64,000 nt of DNA, from contig NC_088300.1 of NCBI RefSeq assembly GCF_032854445.1, positions 19,823,608 through 19,887,607 of the forward strand. The letters are read 5' to 3'. The translations under genes were made by a program, and so were the position numbers. The DNA comes from Liolophura sinensis. Taxonomy: Eukaryota > Mollusca > Polyplacophora > Chitonida > Chitonidae. The notes beneath the pieces were generated by a model. The model worked only from the letters and a program-made list of their open reading frames with translations. It was not told the DNA's origin and did not search any database. Of this stretch, positions 1 through 10,495 are shown one piece after another. Positions within the stretch are counted from its first letter, which is position 1. Each line of letters opens with the position of its first letter.

Positions 1-1687
1 AGACGGTAGATGTGCTAATTGAAACGTAATTTTCAAATGAATCATCAGCTCCAAAACATTTATAGTCATTAACACTTACTCAGTTGAACATCTTTTCTTT
101 ATGATAATAATAGAAACTCTTAGCAATGTATGTGGTTATAACATCCGGTTCTGTATGGCATCAACAGCTGAATGTTTTTACAGCATATTTAGATATTGGC
201 TTATTAATATCCTGATGGATAATTTATTCATCAGTTTCTCCAAAATGTTTTTATTATACCTATATATTAATGACGGAGTGGCCAGTGTGCTCTGATATGT
301 TCATCAGTGTGTACCAGACGCATCTGTGGAGGCTGTTGTAGTTTACAGATGGTGAACAAAAACAACACCCATCAAATAAAAAAATTTATCAGTGATATGT
401 ACATGTACTTACTATGATTAAGTACAATGTAGCTGCGAAGTAAAAAAAAATATTATTTCTTGTTTTTGTTCGAAGGGGCAAAATTGATGTAAACAGTTGA
501 CTTGTTTAGTTATTTGACCATTTGTTGTTAGCTAGACATTTTTTATGAAAATTGCGCTCATCGCAACATGGGCATGTTCCAAATTATGTTTCCTTCCTAT
601 TTAAATGTTTTCATACATGTATTTTGAGACTTTACTTCTCTTCAACTTTGTGCATTCATGTTAGTTAAATTGCTTTAGGAAATGTAAACATGTAAAAGTT
701 TTCAATGTCAACAATTTGATTAAATATTATGAGTATGTACAGGTCTCTTACATGTAACTGCAAGAGCCTTAATCCATGCAGTTGGCCCTTTGCAGACAGA
801 TTCTGTGTATACTTTATTGCACTTTTGGGAAATGTTTCCTCTAAACTGTGTATATTTACCATGCTTTGCTACAGATATTTTTGCTGCTATGTGCCATATT
901 TGTCACCTGAGCATATTCTGAACTGATGGACATTTTTATAAAAGTTGTGAAGAATTTGTCATGAACATGGTGTGTTTTTAGGAGTTCAGATATTCAACAT
1001 TGTAAACACCTACATCAAGCTTTGCAATGCTCTGATCATTCGTTTTCAATCAAATAAATTTCTATGACAACTTTCAGTTGTTCATGTTTACAATCCGTCA
1101 GCATACAGCCGATAATACAGGTAACAGAAAGATTGTAAATGGAATAAAATCCAGTGTTGTGATCAGCTTTGTCTATATTTTTTAAAGCAGTGTAACACTT
1201 AACTGTCAGTGAAAAGTGTATTTAGGGTGTGTGACTTCCACTGTAACGGATTCAGTCAGCTATGTTCCCATTTGTCTATGTGTAATATCCATGAAGGAAT
1301 TGCTGCAAAATCAACAAATGTTTATTGTATACGTGTAGGTCATGCCCACAATCACAAAGCTGTCTTATACTTTGTCTTAACTTTAAACAGTGTAATGCTC
1401 TAAAATTGTGGCTCATCTTAGAAATTTTATATTTTAATATTTAGACTTGTGTCTTAAGACATTAATGGCAAAATTGAAAATTTGCGTTAATGTTCAAATA
1501 TAAGATTACAAATAATGCCGCAACTTAAAACAAAGTCTGACCTCAGTTCAAAAGAGCTTCATGATCCTCGGGCCAAAGTTCTGAAGTATAAATGTGGCTG
1601 AATTAATATTAATTATGTCACAATCATTACTTCTGGTTTAAATGGCCAGAGTAGCCAGGGTAGGCAGCTACAATGTATAGTGAGTAA
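1..1687. other. AT-rich non-coding DNA, no gene recognised
   Basis: Only short, unrelated open frames occur here and none resembles a known protein. The stretch is AT-rich with homopolymer runs. A canonical AATAAA at 1053-1058 on the plus strand could be the poly(A) signal of a gene whose coding part lies left of the window. Nothing else supports a transcript. Confidence 0.5.
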
Positions 1688-1975
1688 ATGCTTGAGGTTT
1701 AATGTCGTACTCAACAATTTTTCAGTCATGTGTCGAAGAAGGAATCCTTAGGGTGTATGTAATGTGCCTCTTTGTAGCAGGACAGATTTCCATTGCTCTT
1801 TAATATAGTGCTGCTTCACTGAGACGACTTAACGAAGGCAAGTAAGCCGCCCAGCCCGAGCCATTATACTGATACGGGTCAAACAGTCGTTGCACCATCC
1901 CCCTTCCTGCTGAACGCCAAGCGAGGAACTTAAACTTCCTCTTTTAAAGTCTTAGGTGTGACTCAACCCACAGTG
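1688..1975 (-). repeat. tRNA-derived SINE, family B, truncated at its tRNA end
   Basis: The block matches the fuller copy at 25412-25747 over its whole length. Shared modules include 'gtcgtactcaacaatttttc', 'aaggcaagtaagccgc', 'gccattatactgatacgggt' and 'ttaaagtcttaggtgtgact'. The tRNA-like head seen at the right end of the other copy is missing, so this is a 5'-truncated insertion in minus orientation. Confidence 0.8.
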
Positions 1976-2477
1976 ACAGCAGTGGACAGTCTGTGCAGCC
2001 TGCTGCTTACACCTTTTGCACTCTGTAAATTTGGGTTTGTAGGAAAATGTGGAACCCTAGTGACAGTTGATATTTTAATTTTTTGATATTTTTTATTTTG
2101 AAATGGCCAGAAAGAGATAAAATGGTATCACCAATACTGGGTTCACGTCACCTAAACCTTGTAAAACATTATTCGGGTAAAGACTACACAACAATGAAAC
2201 TAAAACTTGTCAATAAAAACTAAACTGACTTGTTTAATACATATTTTGATTTATTTCATTATTTCTGTGAAGATTCAGTGTGAAAATGTCTGAAGCCTTG
2301 ATAATAGTGTTACATGCAAGGCCTTTCTCGTCGAAATTCAGCTGCACTCTATTTAGTACATCTGTATACAAAGAAAACAACATAAATCAAACACAACAAC
2401 ATAAAACTATACACTTACATACAAGATTACAGTGATAAAATCATTGAAGAAAAAACAAGTCACTGATTCAGCAATGA
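1976..2477. other. AT-rich non-coding spacer
   Basis: No open frame of note and no recognisable RNA gene. This is low-complexity AT-rich DNA between the SINE fragment and the hAT element. Confidence 0.5.
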
Positions 2478-2495
2478 ACACAACAGGCATGGCAA
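2478..2495. repeat. left TSD and terminal inverted repeat of the hAT element
   Basis: Target duplication ACACAA(CA) starts at 2478 and the inverted repeat CAGGCATGGCAA starts at 2484. The two bases CA are shared between the 8-bp reading of the duplication and the repeat, so the exact junction is ambiguous by 2 bp. Confidence 0.8.
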
Positions 2496-2498
2496 TTC

Positions 2499-2514
2499 TC
2501 CGCCGATCGGCGGA
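2499..2514. repeat. 16-bp perfect palindrome next to the left TIR
   Basis: TCCGCCGATCGGCGGA equals its own reverse complement and starts 3 bp inside the left terminal repeat. Subterminal palindromes can bind hAT transposases, so a role in transposition is possible. No copy was seen at the right end. Confidence 0.6.
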
Positions 2515-2798
2515 TTTCCGCCGTTTTTAAAAATTCTAGAGGGCCATTTTTCTAAAACGTTAAATTTCGCTAAAAAAAAAATTAAAAAAATAGGGTGGGT
2601 AATGTACCGTAACTTCATCGGTCCGTGCATTCTAGGCACGGTTGGTGCGTACTGTCAGAGAGCGCTCTGTTGTATCCTTCTATTTTAAGAAGCCTTGGGT
2701 TGGGTTTGAAACGGCTGTTTTCATTGGTTCAGGGGTCATTCCTCCAGCCAATCACTCGATCTGTTCTATTCAATTTCGCGCTATGTTACAAATCGAAA

Positions 2799-5700
2799 AT
2801 GGCGAAAACTTTGACAAGAGACCAGGAATCGGCTGTCCGAGAAATTGATAAGACTGTTCGCAACAAATTTAGATGGGAGTGGCTTGACAGAAGCGTTACA
2901 GTTCGAGTAAAAATCGGAAAGAATTTCGAAGACGTAACAGAGAAGTTGTCAAACTTTGTGAAAAAGTGCGACATCCCTGGTAAAGCACTCTGCACCTACT
3001 GCAACGACATCATCAACTACGGCTCTAGGGGATGCGTTGCATTGACAAACCATGCCATGAAAGTTTCAAAACACGCTGAGAATATGTCAATTCGGCGTTC
3101 GAATTATTCGCTGGGATCAGCGTTCACAAAAAAGAGCGCTGTGACTGATGCTACACGATGGGGGACGCTTGCAAAACCTACCGAGAAGCGGGACTCGGAG
3201 TCGGAGCCACTCACCCCAATTGCTGATAGACAAGTTCATTCTGAGGTAAACTTATATTGACTGCCTCTTTACCTTTTTTATGTTTGGAAAAACTATTTGA
3301 TTGTCTGATTTTCAATATTCACAGTATTGTCGGCATGAATGTTTGATTTAATTGACAGCCTTTGTTTAATGTAATCACAACCTTAATTTCATTACTTCAT
3401 CTTTATTTTATTTTTATATACATTCATGCTTAATATTAATTAACCTATTTGCAACAAAATCAAAAATATTTTATTTTTTTCCTTTTTTGACAGCGGTCAG
3501 AAGTAAGTCTTTTGGTCCTAATAAATCTCTGCCCTTGCACTTTTCCTGATGGTTTTGGTGAAGGATTTCTAATAGTCTACTGCAACACTAACTGTAGTGC
3601 TAGCTTCATATTTAATGCTATTAATTTGGATATGGCTTTGCTTTATAATTGGGTATGTAAGTCTCGATGAAAATGAGCGAGATTTCACAATTTCCGGGTA
3701 CCTCTGACACTGAAACCAACGTCTTAGTGACGTTCATGCTCGCTTGGTGACGTGGTTACATTATCACGTCGCAAGCAGGCGTCATGTTCGAACGCATAAT
3801 TCGGGGACGCATGCCTATACGCAGCAAGGGTACCCAGAAGTGCAAAGAATTCCGACGAGACTTACATGCCCTATACTGGTGTAGTGCACGCTCTACTTCA
3901 TTTGCTTCAAATTTATTACTCATAATCATTACTATCGGACTTGGTTAGTTTGTAGAGTGCTATTGTAGAAAAGGAGGCCATTCTGCTGCATATATTGTTT
4001 GTCAGGATCTTCAGGTAGTAAATCTATGGCTTCTAGAAACTCCTTGATATTCCCTAGAGAGTTCATTTTACAGTCGATTGCTGTCTGCCTATAATTAATC
4101 AATTGCTGTCTTCCTGATTTAAAGTCTCTCTTTGACTTCTTGAAATAATTTAAATTTATACAACAGCTTAGAGGTATATCTAGACTACACCCCCACCCCC
4201 TTCGCATTAATAAGTAGTGATTGTATAATGATTAGCTGAGCAATATTAAAGATCTGCTTGGATCGTCTCTTGTGGGATCATTTTGTTGTATTAATTTGAC
4301 CTAGACACACACAAATATCATTGTTTTTTGACAGAGAGAGATCTATGGAACTAAAGATATTATGTACATATTAAATTATTTCTTAAATTAAAATTTTAAT
4401 TATTGTTTTTTCAGGCTCTGGTCCTCTCTGTTCTAGCAGAACACAGCTTGCCCTTGAGCCTCGTGCCAGTGATTGTCCAAACAGCCTGTGAACTTGCAAA
4501 GGACCCGAGAGCCCTGAGTTGTGTTAAATTGGAACGAAAGACTGCAGGATACAAACTGACACATGGCCTGGGAAAGACTTTTTCAGAAGATACAGCCAGT
4601 GCATTACAGTCTCAGCCTTTCAGTCTCAATATTGACGAAAGCACATCTAACAGTGACAAAAGGATGTTAGCTGTATTAGCCAGTTATTTCAGCGTGGAAC
4701 AGAAGAAAGTTGTGGTTGAACATCTTCGATCAGTTGAAGTCTTCAAGGTTGACACTAAGAGCATTCTTGCTACTCTTGATTCCCTTTTCACTGACATGAA
4801 ATTACCATGGAAAAATTTAGTCTCCATTTTGATGGATTCGTGCAACGTGATGCGGGGTTCTAAGAATGGTCTGGAAGTTCAAATTCGGAGAGAGAGAGCT
4901 CCTAACTTGCTTGATATTGACGGGGATTCTTGTCATCATGTACATAATGCGTGCAAGAAATTCTGTTCCCCTTTTGAAGGATGGGTTGAAGGTCTAGCCA
5001 ACGACTTACATAATGATTTGGTGTGGAGTACAGATCTAAGACAGCTTTTCAGTGAAATATGTGAAATGCTTGATACACCATTCACCATGCCAAAGAAGTT
5101 TATTCCTCACAGGTGGCTTTCTTGTTATGACACAAGCTTGGCCAACCTAGTCATGATGGATGCCTTTGCTGTATTCTACTATGGGTTCCTTAAGGAAGAC
5201 GATAAAAAACTGTACCAGGAACCTGTAAATGGAATTGTGGACCAACAAAAATTGACAGCTGATGGCTTAAATAGATTAGACGAAATTTGGGCAGAGCTTG
5301 CGCAGAAGAAAACTACGGCAGATGGTAAGGAGAGAAAGCGCAGGATTATTGAAAAAGTCTTGTTCCAGTCCAAAAAGACCCATTTAATCATGTCATTATA
5401 TTCTGCAGTCCTGGGTATGCTGAAAGAATTCACCTGCCTCCTTCAAACAAATACACCCATGATTCATGTGTTACACAACAAACAGGAGCAATTATTCTCC
5501 GATTTTCTGGCATGCTTTGTAAAAGCTGAAGTCATCGCTGGGAAATCTGCAGCTCAGTTGAAAGTGCTAAATTTGAATGATGGTAACCTGTTTGTCAATA
5601 TCAAGGACATGTTTGTTGGAAGTAATGTGGAAGAAATCATTAAGAGTAGTCACCCAAAGGACACAACAGTAACAGAGTTTCTGAAGCAAGTTTCTGCAGC

Positions 5701-6449
5701 TTATGTTGCATGTGCTCAGCATTTGCAGAAAAAACTACCTCTTGATAGCAAGCTTCTTCGGTCAATTTCTGCTATTGACCCATCAGCAAGAGGCCACAGT
5801 GAAACTGTTAAATGTCTCAAATATTTAGGTGAGAGCTTGAGACCTTTCCTTACAGATGAAGAACAATCTAGTGTGTCACTTGAAGCTCATAGATTCCAGG
5901 TACAATGTAGACTTGAGCCTAACAAGTCTAATTGACAGAAGTGTCCACGACGTTGATCAGTGGTGGGCAGCCTTGGACGAAGCGAATAAGTATCCAGCCC
6001 TTTGTAAACTTGCCAAAACAGCATTAACATGTTTCCATGGACCCATGGTGGAATCATCTTTCAACCTTATGGGTGACATAATTGATCCCCGGTCATCAAG
6101 AATGAATGTTAACACATTTAATGCATTCCAAACTGTAAAGTATGCACTTAAGGCCAGGAACACCACTGCCATCAAACTTTTTGCCAAGACAGATGTGAAA
6201 CACACCAAAGTGGACAAATCATTGTGTATCAACATGAGGGCAGCAGCCGAGGAACAGAAGAGGCTGTGGGAGGAACAGAAGACATTAAAACAGAACAGAC
6301 TAAAAAACATCAAATCTGCTGAAAAGGTGGTCCCTCCCAGTACAGTTGTTAGAAAAGGGATAAAGACTTTGGAGAAGGTTGCTCAGCAACAGAAGAGGAA
6401 AGCCATTGAAAGATTAACTGCATTACAAGCCAAAAAAAGGAAAAAGTAG
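2799..6449 (+). pseudogene. hAT-like transposase, two exons, broken by one frameshift
   Basis: Exon 1 (2799-3245, 149 codons) starts at an ATG that opens MAKTLTRDQES and contains a BED-like zinc-finger pattern: CTYC near codons 65-68, then paired histidines in NHAMKVSKH. A GTAAAC donor at 3246 and a TTTTCAG acceptor ending at 4414 join it in phase to exon 2. Exon 2 encodes the RNase H-like core: NIDEST (first acidic residue), a conserved LMDSCNVMRG block, then HHVHNACKKFC. The frame ends at 5935, and the continuing protein is found one frame over from about 5900: DQWW, then VESSFNLMGD (the hAT glutamate and dimerisation region) and a lysine-rich tail to the stop at 6447-6449. One extra base in 5890-5935 explains the break. 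Family membership is from motif recall, not a search. Confidence 0.75.
3651..3871. mobile_element. MITE-like inverted-repeat element nested in the hAT intron
   Basis: The ends GGGTATGTAAGTCTCG (3651-3666) and CGAGACTTACATGCCC (3856-3871) are inverted repeats with one mismatch over 16 bp. The 221-bp body has no coding potential. A clear target duplication is not visible beyond a possible TA, so the superfamily is uncertain. Confidence 0.6.
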
Positions 6450-6731
6450 ACACTGTTCCAAGAAGTATGTCAGAAATTACATGTGATGGGACATTACCGT
6501 TAATGAAATGCAGTGTTTTATTATGACATACATGTATTCAACATGGCTGAATACTTTATTTTCTGTTGTGTGGCAGGTAAAAATACACTTTTATCCTTTA
6601 TTTTTGTCGTTATTAATCTTGTATTAAATGCTCTCTAGTGCTTTCTCACTCCCCGAACCCCAAAGACCTGGTCCCGGCGGCTGGGGGCCACAGACCCCCT
6701 GCTGATGTTCAGCTGATTTCAGAATTAGCTG

Positions 6732-6751
6732 TTGCCATGCCTGACACAACA
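6732..6751. repeat. right terminal inverted repeat and TSD of the hAT element
   Basis: TTGCCATGCCTG (6732-6743) is the reverse complement of the left terminus, followed by ACACAACA (6744-6751), which matches the left flank. Confidence 0.8.
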
Positions 6752-9700
6752 AATGTGTAAACCCTCTTACTGAAGGACAATGGAGTTGTTGGGTGTCGCC
6801 TTATAAACTGCAAGAAGCAAATTATTAAGGCGTGTCTTAAATCAGATTGCACTATTGACGCAGTTATACATCTAAACGTTCACTAATATATGATGTTCTG
6901 TCATTTAGAGAGAAAAATAAGCAGTGTACAACTGTGATATGATAAATATAAAATATGTACACATAACAAAATCACCATCCGTCATCCCCCATCAAATATG
7001 CCCAGATAATAGACTGAAAATATCCCTCATAGCAAAGCAAAGGCTCTTCAACCATTTGATCACAAACTAACCCAAGACTTCACACACATACATAGTACCA
7101 TTGGATAGAAGTGAAAACAGAAATGCATGAACATTTATCTATTGCATTTCACAGGTATGTTGTCATGCCAAGCTCAAATATTGCAGATGAACACAAGAAA
7201 CCTATTTCAATTTAGAATTAAATGTAAATAAAAAAATTATTTGGCAAAGCAATACACATCTTCCCCTAATATTGGTGTTATTTTAGAGATGTTCAGAGTT
7301 TATGATAACAAAAGATTTCTTACAACTATGTAGCCCACCAAAAGGACACTGCACTCTTTGGAAAAAAAAGTTATTGGTTTTGATTCAGACCAAGTGCATG
7401 TTTTGGAAAAGCATAACATCAAACAAAACATGAATGTGAATTGGTTTGTTCCACTTAGAGAGCAATGTCAGACTTGGACATAGCTATAAAATAAATACAA
7501 CAAATGTAAAATATTAGGAAAAAAAATCTGTTTAAAATAAATACAACCCTATAGTACATGTAGATGTAGAATACATAATTGTGTATAATGCAAAATGGTT
7601 ACAAAAATATAAACATACACCATCTCTACTGGTGGGATAATATAACTGAGTATTCCATAGTCTGGATTTGTCCATATTGTCAATATAATGAAAATATTAA
7701 ACGGCAGAAATGTAGCTATTGTTTTACTGTTCAGCTTTCCTCAAGGTACGGTGGTAGTATATTCTCTGGTGAAAAAACGAATGGCAACAAAAGTCAAAAT
7801 TGCAGAAATAATTAACAAATTTGAGCATCTTTTAGCAACTATTATTCAATGTCTGTAATCTGTTGTGGGTGTTCTAATGCAGTTTTGTACACAATATACA
7901 ACTAGAAACATCTATAGGCTACCATATACAATATCTGATAATTAATGATTGTATGTACGCAAAGGAATTAGTTCAGTTAAAGCTATCAAAGCAACTGATA
8001 ATACAACGTTGCTTGCTCTCTAATTAATGCACATATTCATACATGGGTATAAAATATTTAACTGTAAATATAAGGAATTATAATGGCCTGCTTCAAATAT
8101 ACATATACAATATGTAAACCCATGTATTGGCTAAGTGTATAGCATTGGCAGACACTGATTATTACATGTACTTCATACAGAGTATATGTATAAGTTTATA
8201 GCTGCATCATACTTCCCTTTACACAGGTTTGTTACCTGCTTATCTATTACACTGCTTCATTTTAATTGGTGGTAATGGAGTAACATTTTGTGAAGTCCAA
8301 AAAAAAAAAGACCCTCTAGAAAAGCCTGTGCATTGGTACTTACTGATGAAATAACACATTTGCAAAGGTTCTATACATATTCCAACAAACTACACATAAT
8401 TTTTGTCCTTCAGAAAATAACAACATTGTGAAAGCACTTTGAGGAAAGGAAAAATGGTTGAAAAGAAAAACCTGCATCTCTTCAAATATCATTTCGTATG
8501 AGACTAGAAAGGTTGAAAATAATAAACAAAGAGTGAAATACATGTAACGGTTAATCATTCATAAAGTAGCAGCTGCACGTCAAACACTGGGTCATTAATA
8601 TGATGTACACAACCACTTAAGTGCGGGGAACTTCAATGATAGTTTTACTATCAACAGATGAATACTTACGGGATATTTAGCTGTAAATAAATAATGACTA
8701 GATATGTAATGGCGGGTATCAATGATGAACTATTATTTACTTTTACACTAACATGCTAAATCAGCAAAAATTCTCAATAATGAGAAATCTATCCAAGAAA
8801 AACTAGACATGTTCAACATGTACAAACGCTGATCAGCCAAAGATTCCATTGATTTTAACACAAGCAATAAAATCATACATGTAGTGGGTGTCAACCAGGG
8901 AGCTTGTCTAATTGGCACATTCCATACCGTACCATAACCATTGCACAATCAAACTGCACAATTATAAATCATCATCATCCCGATCAACTTGCTTAATTTA
9001 AGCCGTCCATAGTGTATGCTCCCAGACAATGACCAATACCACACGTCACAAGACCTTGGGGCTGTTCTAAGTCTAGAAATCTGAAACTGCCAACTGTGAT
9101 CAGCCTATGACATCCTTCTCCAATTCCCCAAAGGTTTGGATAGAATTTTCAACAGTGGCCAGTTTTATGGGTGGAGGATGGTACTGATTAAATTCTTTAC
9201 ATTTACATGTAATTGTATCAGTATCTAAAAATTTCAGTTTCCCTCCAACCTTCTCTACCGCTTTCAGCTTTGCCATATTAGACCCACTGAATATGTAACT
9301 TTGTCATCTTTGTGTGCTACTGTACATTATTTTCTGAATTTATGAACTGTATGACTTAAGAAATGTTTAATGACACCATTTTTCTGGCACCACCACATCC
9401 CCCTGGAATGAGTAAAAGACATTTACCACTTCATTGAGATTTGGGAAATTTCTTATCATACCCTCAGTTATCTGCCCTTACATTCCTGTTCTAAATGAGG
9501 GTATTTTGCATCATCCATATTTTGTATAATAATTGTGTATTTGTGTGGTTTTGTTCTGGACACCAAATTCATACCCAGCACATACAATTTAGCAAGGAAT
9601 AAGTCACACCTGGGACTAATATAAAAGATATAATAAATGTTATATAAGTCCCAGCTTACACCAAGACACTCAACAGATATATCGATATGTTTCAAGCAAA

Positions 9701-10334
9701 TAAGAAATAACTTGCCAAGCAGGCATTAGTCATGCTTATGAAATGGCCTTGGGCTAAAAGGAGTGGTGAAGTGAGCTCCCTTTAAAATTTACAGGTAGTT
9801 TTGAGCAGTTATAGCTGAAGCACTAATTTTAAGCTTTGTTAATGCTTTACAGCTTTGTGGTTCAAGTCTGACAGTGAGAACAAAAAATTGGAATGCCAGA
9901 AAACAATTTAACCTGTAAGCTGAAATTTTCCAAAACTAACCAAATCTTCCACATTAACAACATTCATAATTGGTTGAGAGAATACTGAAATGTTAGTGAT
10001 GCTTTTACATATCATTTAATTGTACTGATGGCATTAGGATTTTCTGATGTTAGAATCTGATCTACGAGTATTTATATCAAAAAAATAAATAAGTTCCAAA
10101 CTGACATAAGCAGTTCCACAAAAGACTACGGCAACATGTAAGTTTCAAAGCAGGCTCATGCCTGTGTGGTTCAAGTGAGAACATGATTAGCTCCCCTGGT
10201 GTACATATAGCTCTTCTTGATCGCCTGCATTCCCATATATCAAATATGGCTGTGTGATAGTTGAAGAAGAGACAAAAAAGTCACAATTGTAATCACACAG
10301 TAAACTCTGTTTGTGGGTGAAAGACTTGTTAGAA
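6752..10334. other. 3' flank and probable 3' UTR of DAAM, no other gene seen
   Basis: The DAAM stop codon is at 10335-10337 on the minus strand, so its 3' UTR must run leftward into this stretch. I found no convincing AATAAA on the minus strand; ATTAAA variants occur near 10015 and 9366. No other gene, RNA or clear repeat was recognised. The end of the transcript cannot be placed from sequence alone. Confidence 0.5.
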
Positions 10335-10495
10335 TCATGGCTTGCTGGTGCCGTTGCTACTAGTGCTATTGCCAGTCCGTTCCCGAGACATATCTGTGGA
10401 CTGAGCACCCCTGCGTCTAACTCTCTTCATCTTCGCTATATCTTCCCCAAACACATCGCCTGTTCTCAGAGCTGAGATTAACTCATCAAATTCAC
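10335..10495 (-). other. DAAM: DAAM exon 26: DAD autoinhibitory tail and stop
   Basis: [16 protein letters not shown] followed by KMKRVRRRG fits the Diaphanous autoregulatory domain: an amphipathic helix then a basic cluster that docks on the N-terminal DID. A Ser/Thr/Gly-rich tail of about 20 residues follows, ending in SKP and TGA. Confidence 0.92.

Larger units (their letters stand above)
2484..6743 (+). mobile_element. hAT-superfamily DNA transposon, about 4.26 kb
   Basis: Both termini carry the same 12-bp inverted repeat, CAGGCATGGCAA at 2484-2495 and its reverse complement at 6732-6743. The element is flanked by ACACAA on both sides; the match extends to the 8-mer ACACAACA if the first CA of the left repeat is counted as target (2478-2485 and 6744-6751). 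Eight-base duplications are the hAT hallmark. Inside is a single transposase gene in plus orientation with a BED-like zinc finger, a hAT catalytic core and a C-terminal dimerisation region. The coding frame is broken once, so this copy is probably inactive, although its ends are intact. A smaller inverted-repeat element sits in its intron. Confidence 0.85.

Noticed and set aside
2625-2798. Upstream in-frame extension of the transposase
   Set aside because: The extension has no conserved features; the ATG at 2799 gives a more typical N terminus.
3494-3502. Possible 9-bp microexon (Arg-Ser-Glu) between hAT exons 1 and 2
   Set aside because: Both splice sites look usable and the frame holds either way, but direct joining of 3245 to 4415 gives a better match to the remembered family pattern.
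3932-4207. Minus-strand 91-codon frame inside the hAT element
   Set aside because: It lies in the transposase intron on the opposite strand and resembles nothing known.
5900-5938. A 39-bp intron to explain the transposase frame change
   Set aside because: It is too short for an animal intron, and the joined frame still does not match the downstream frame.
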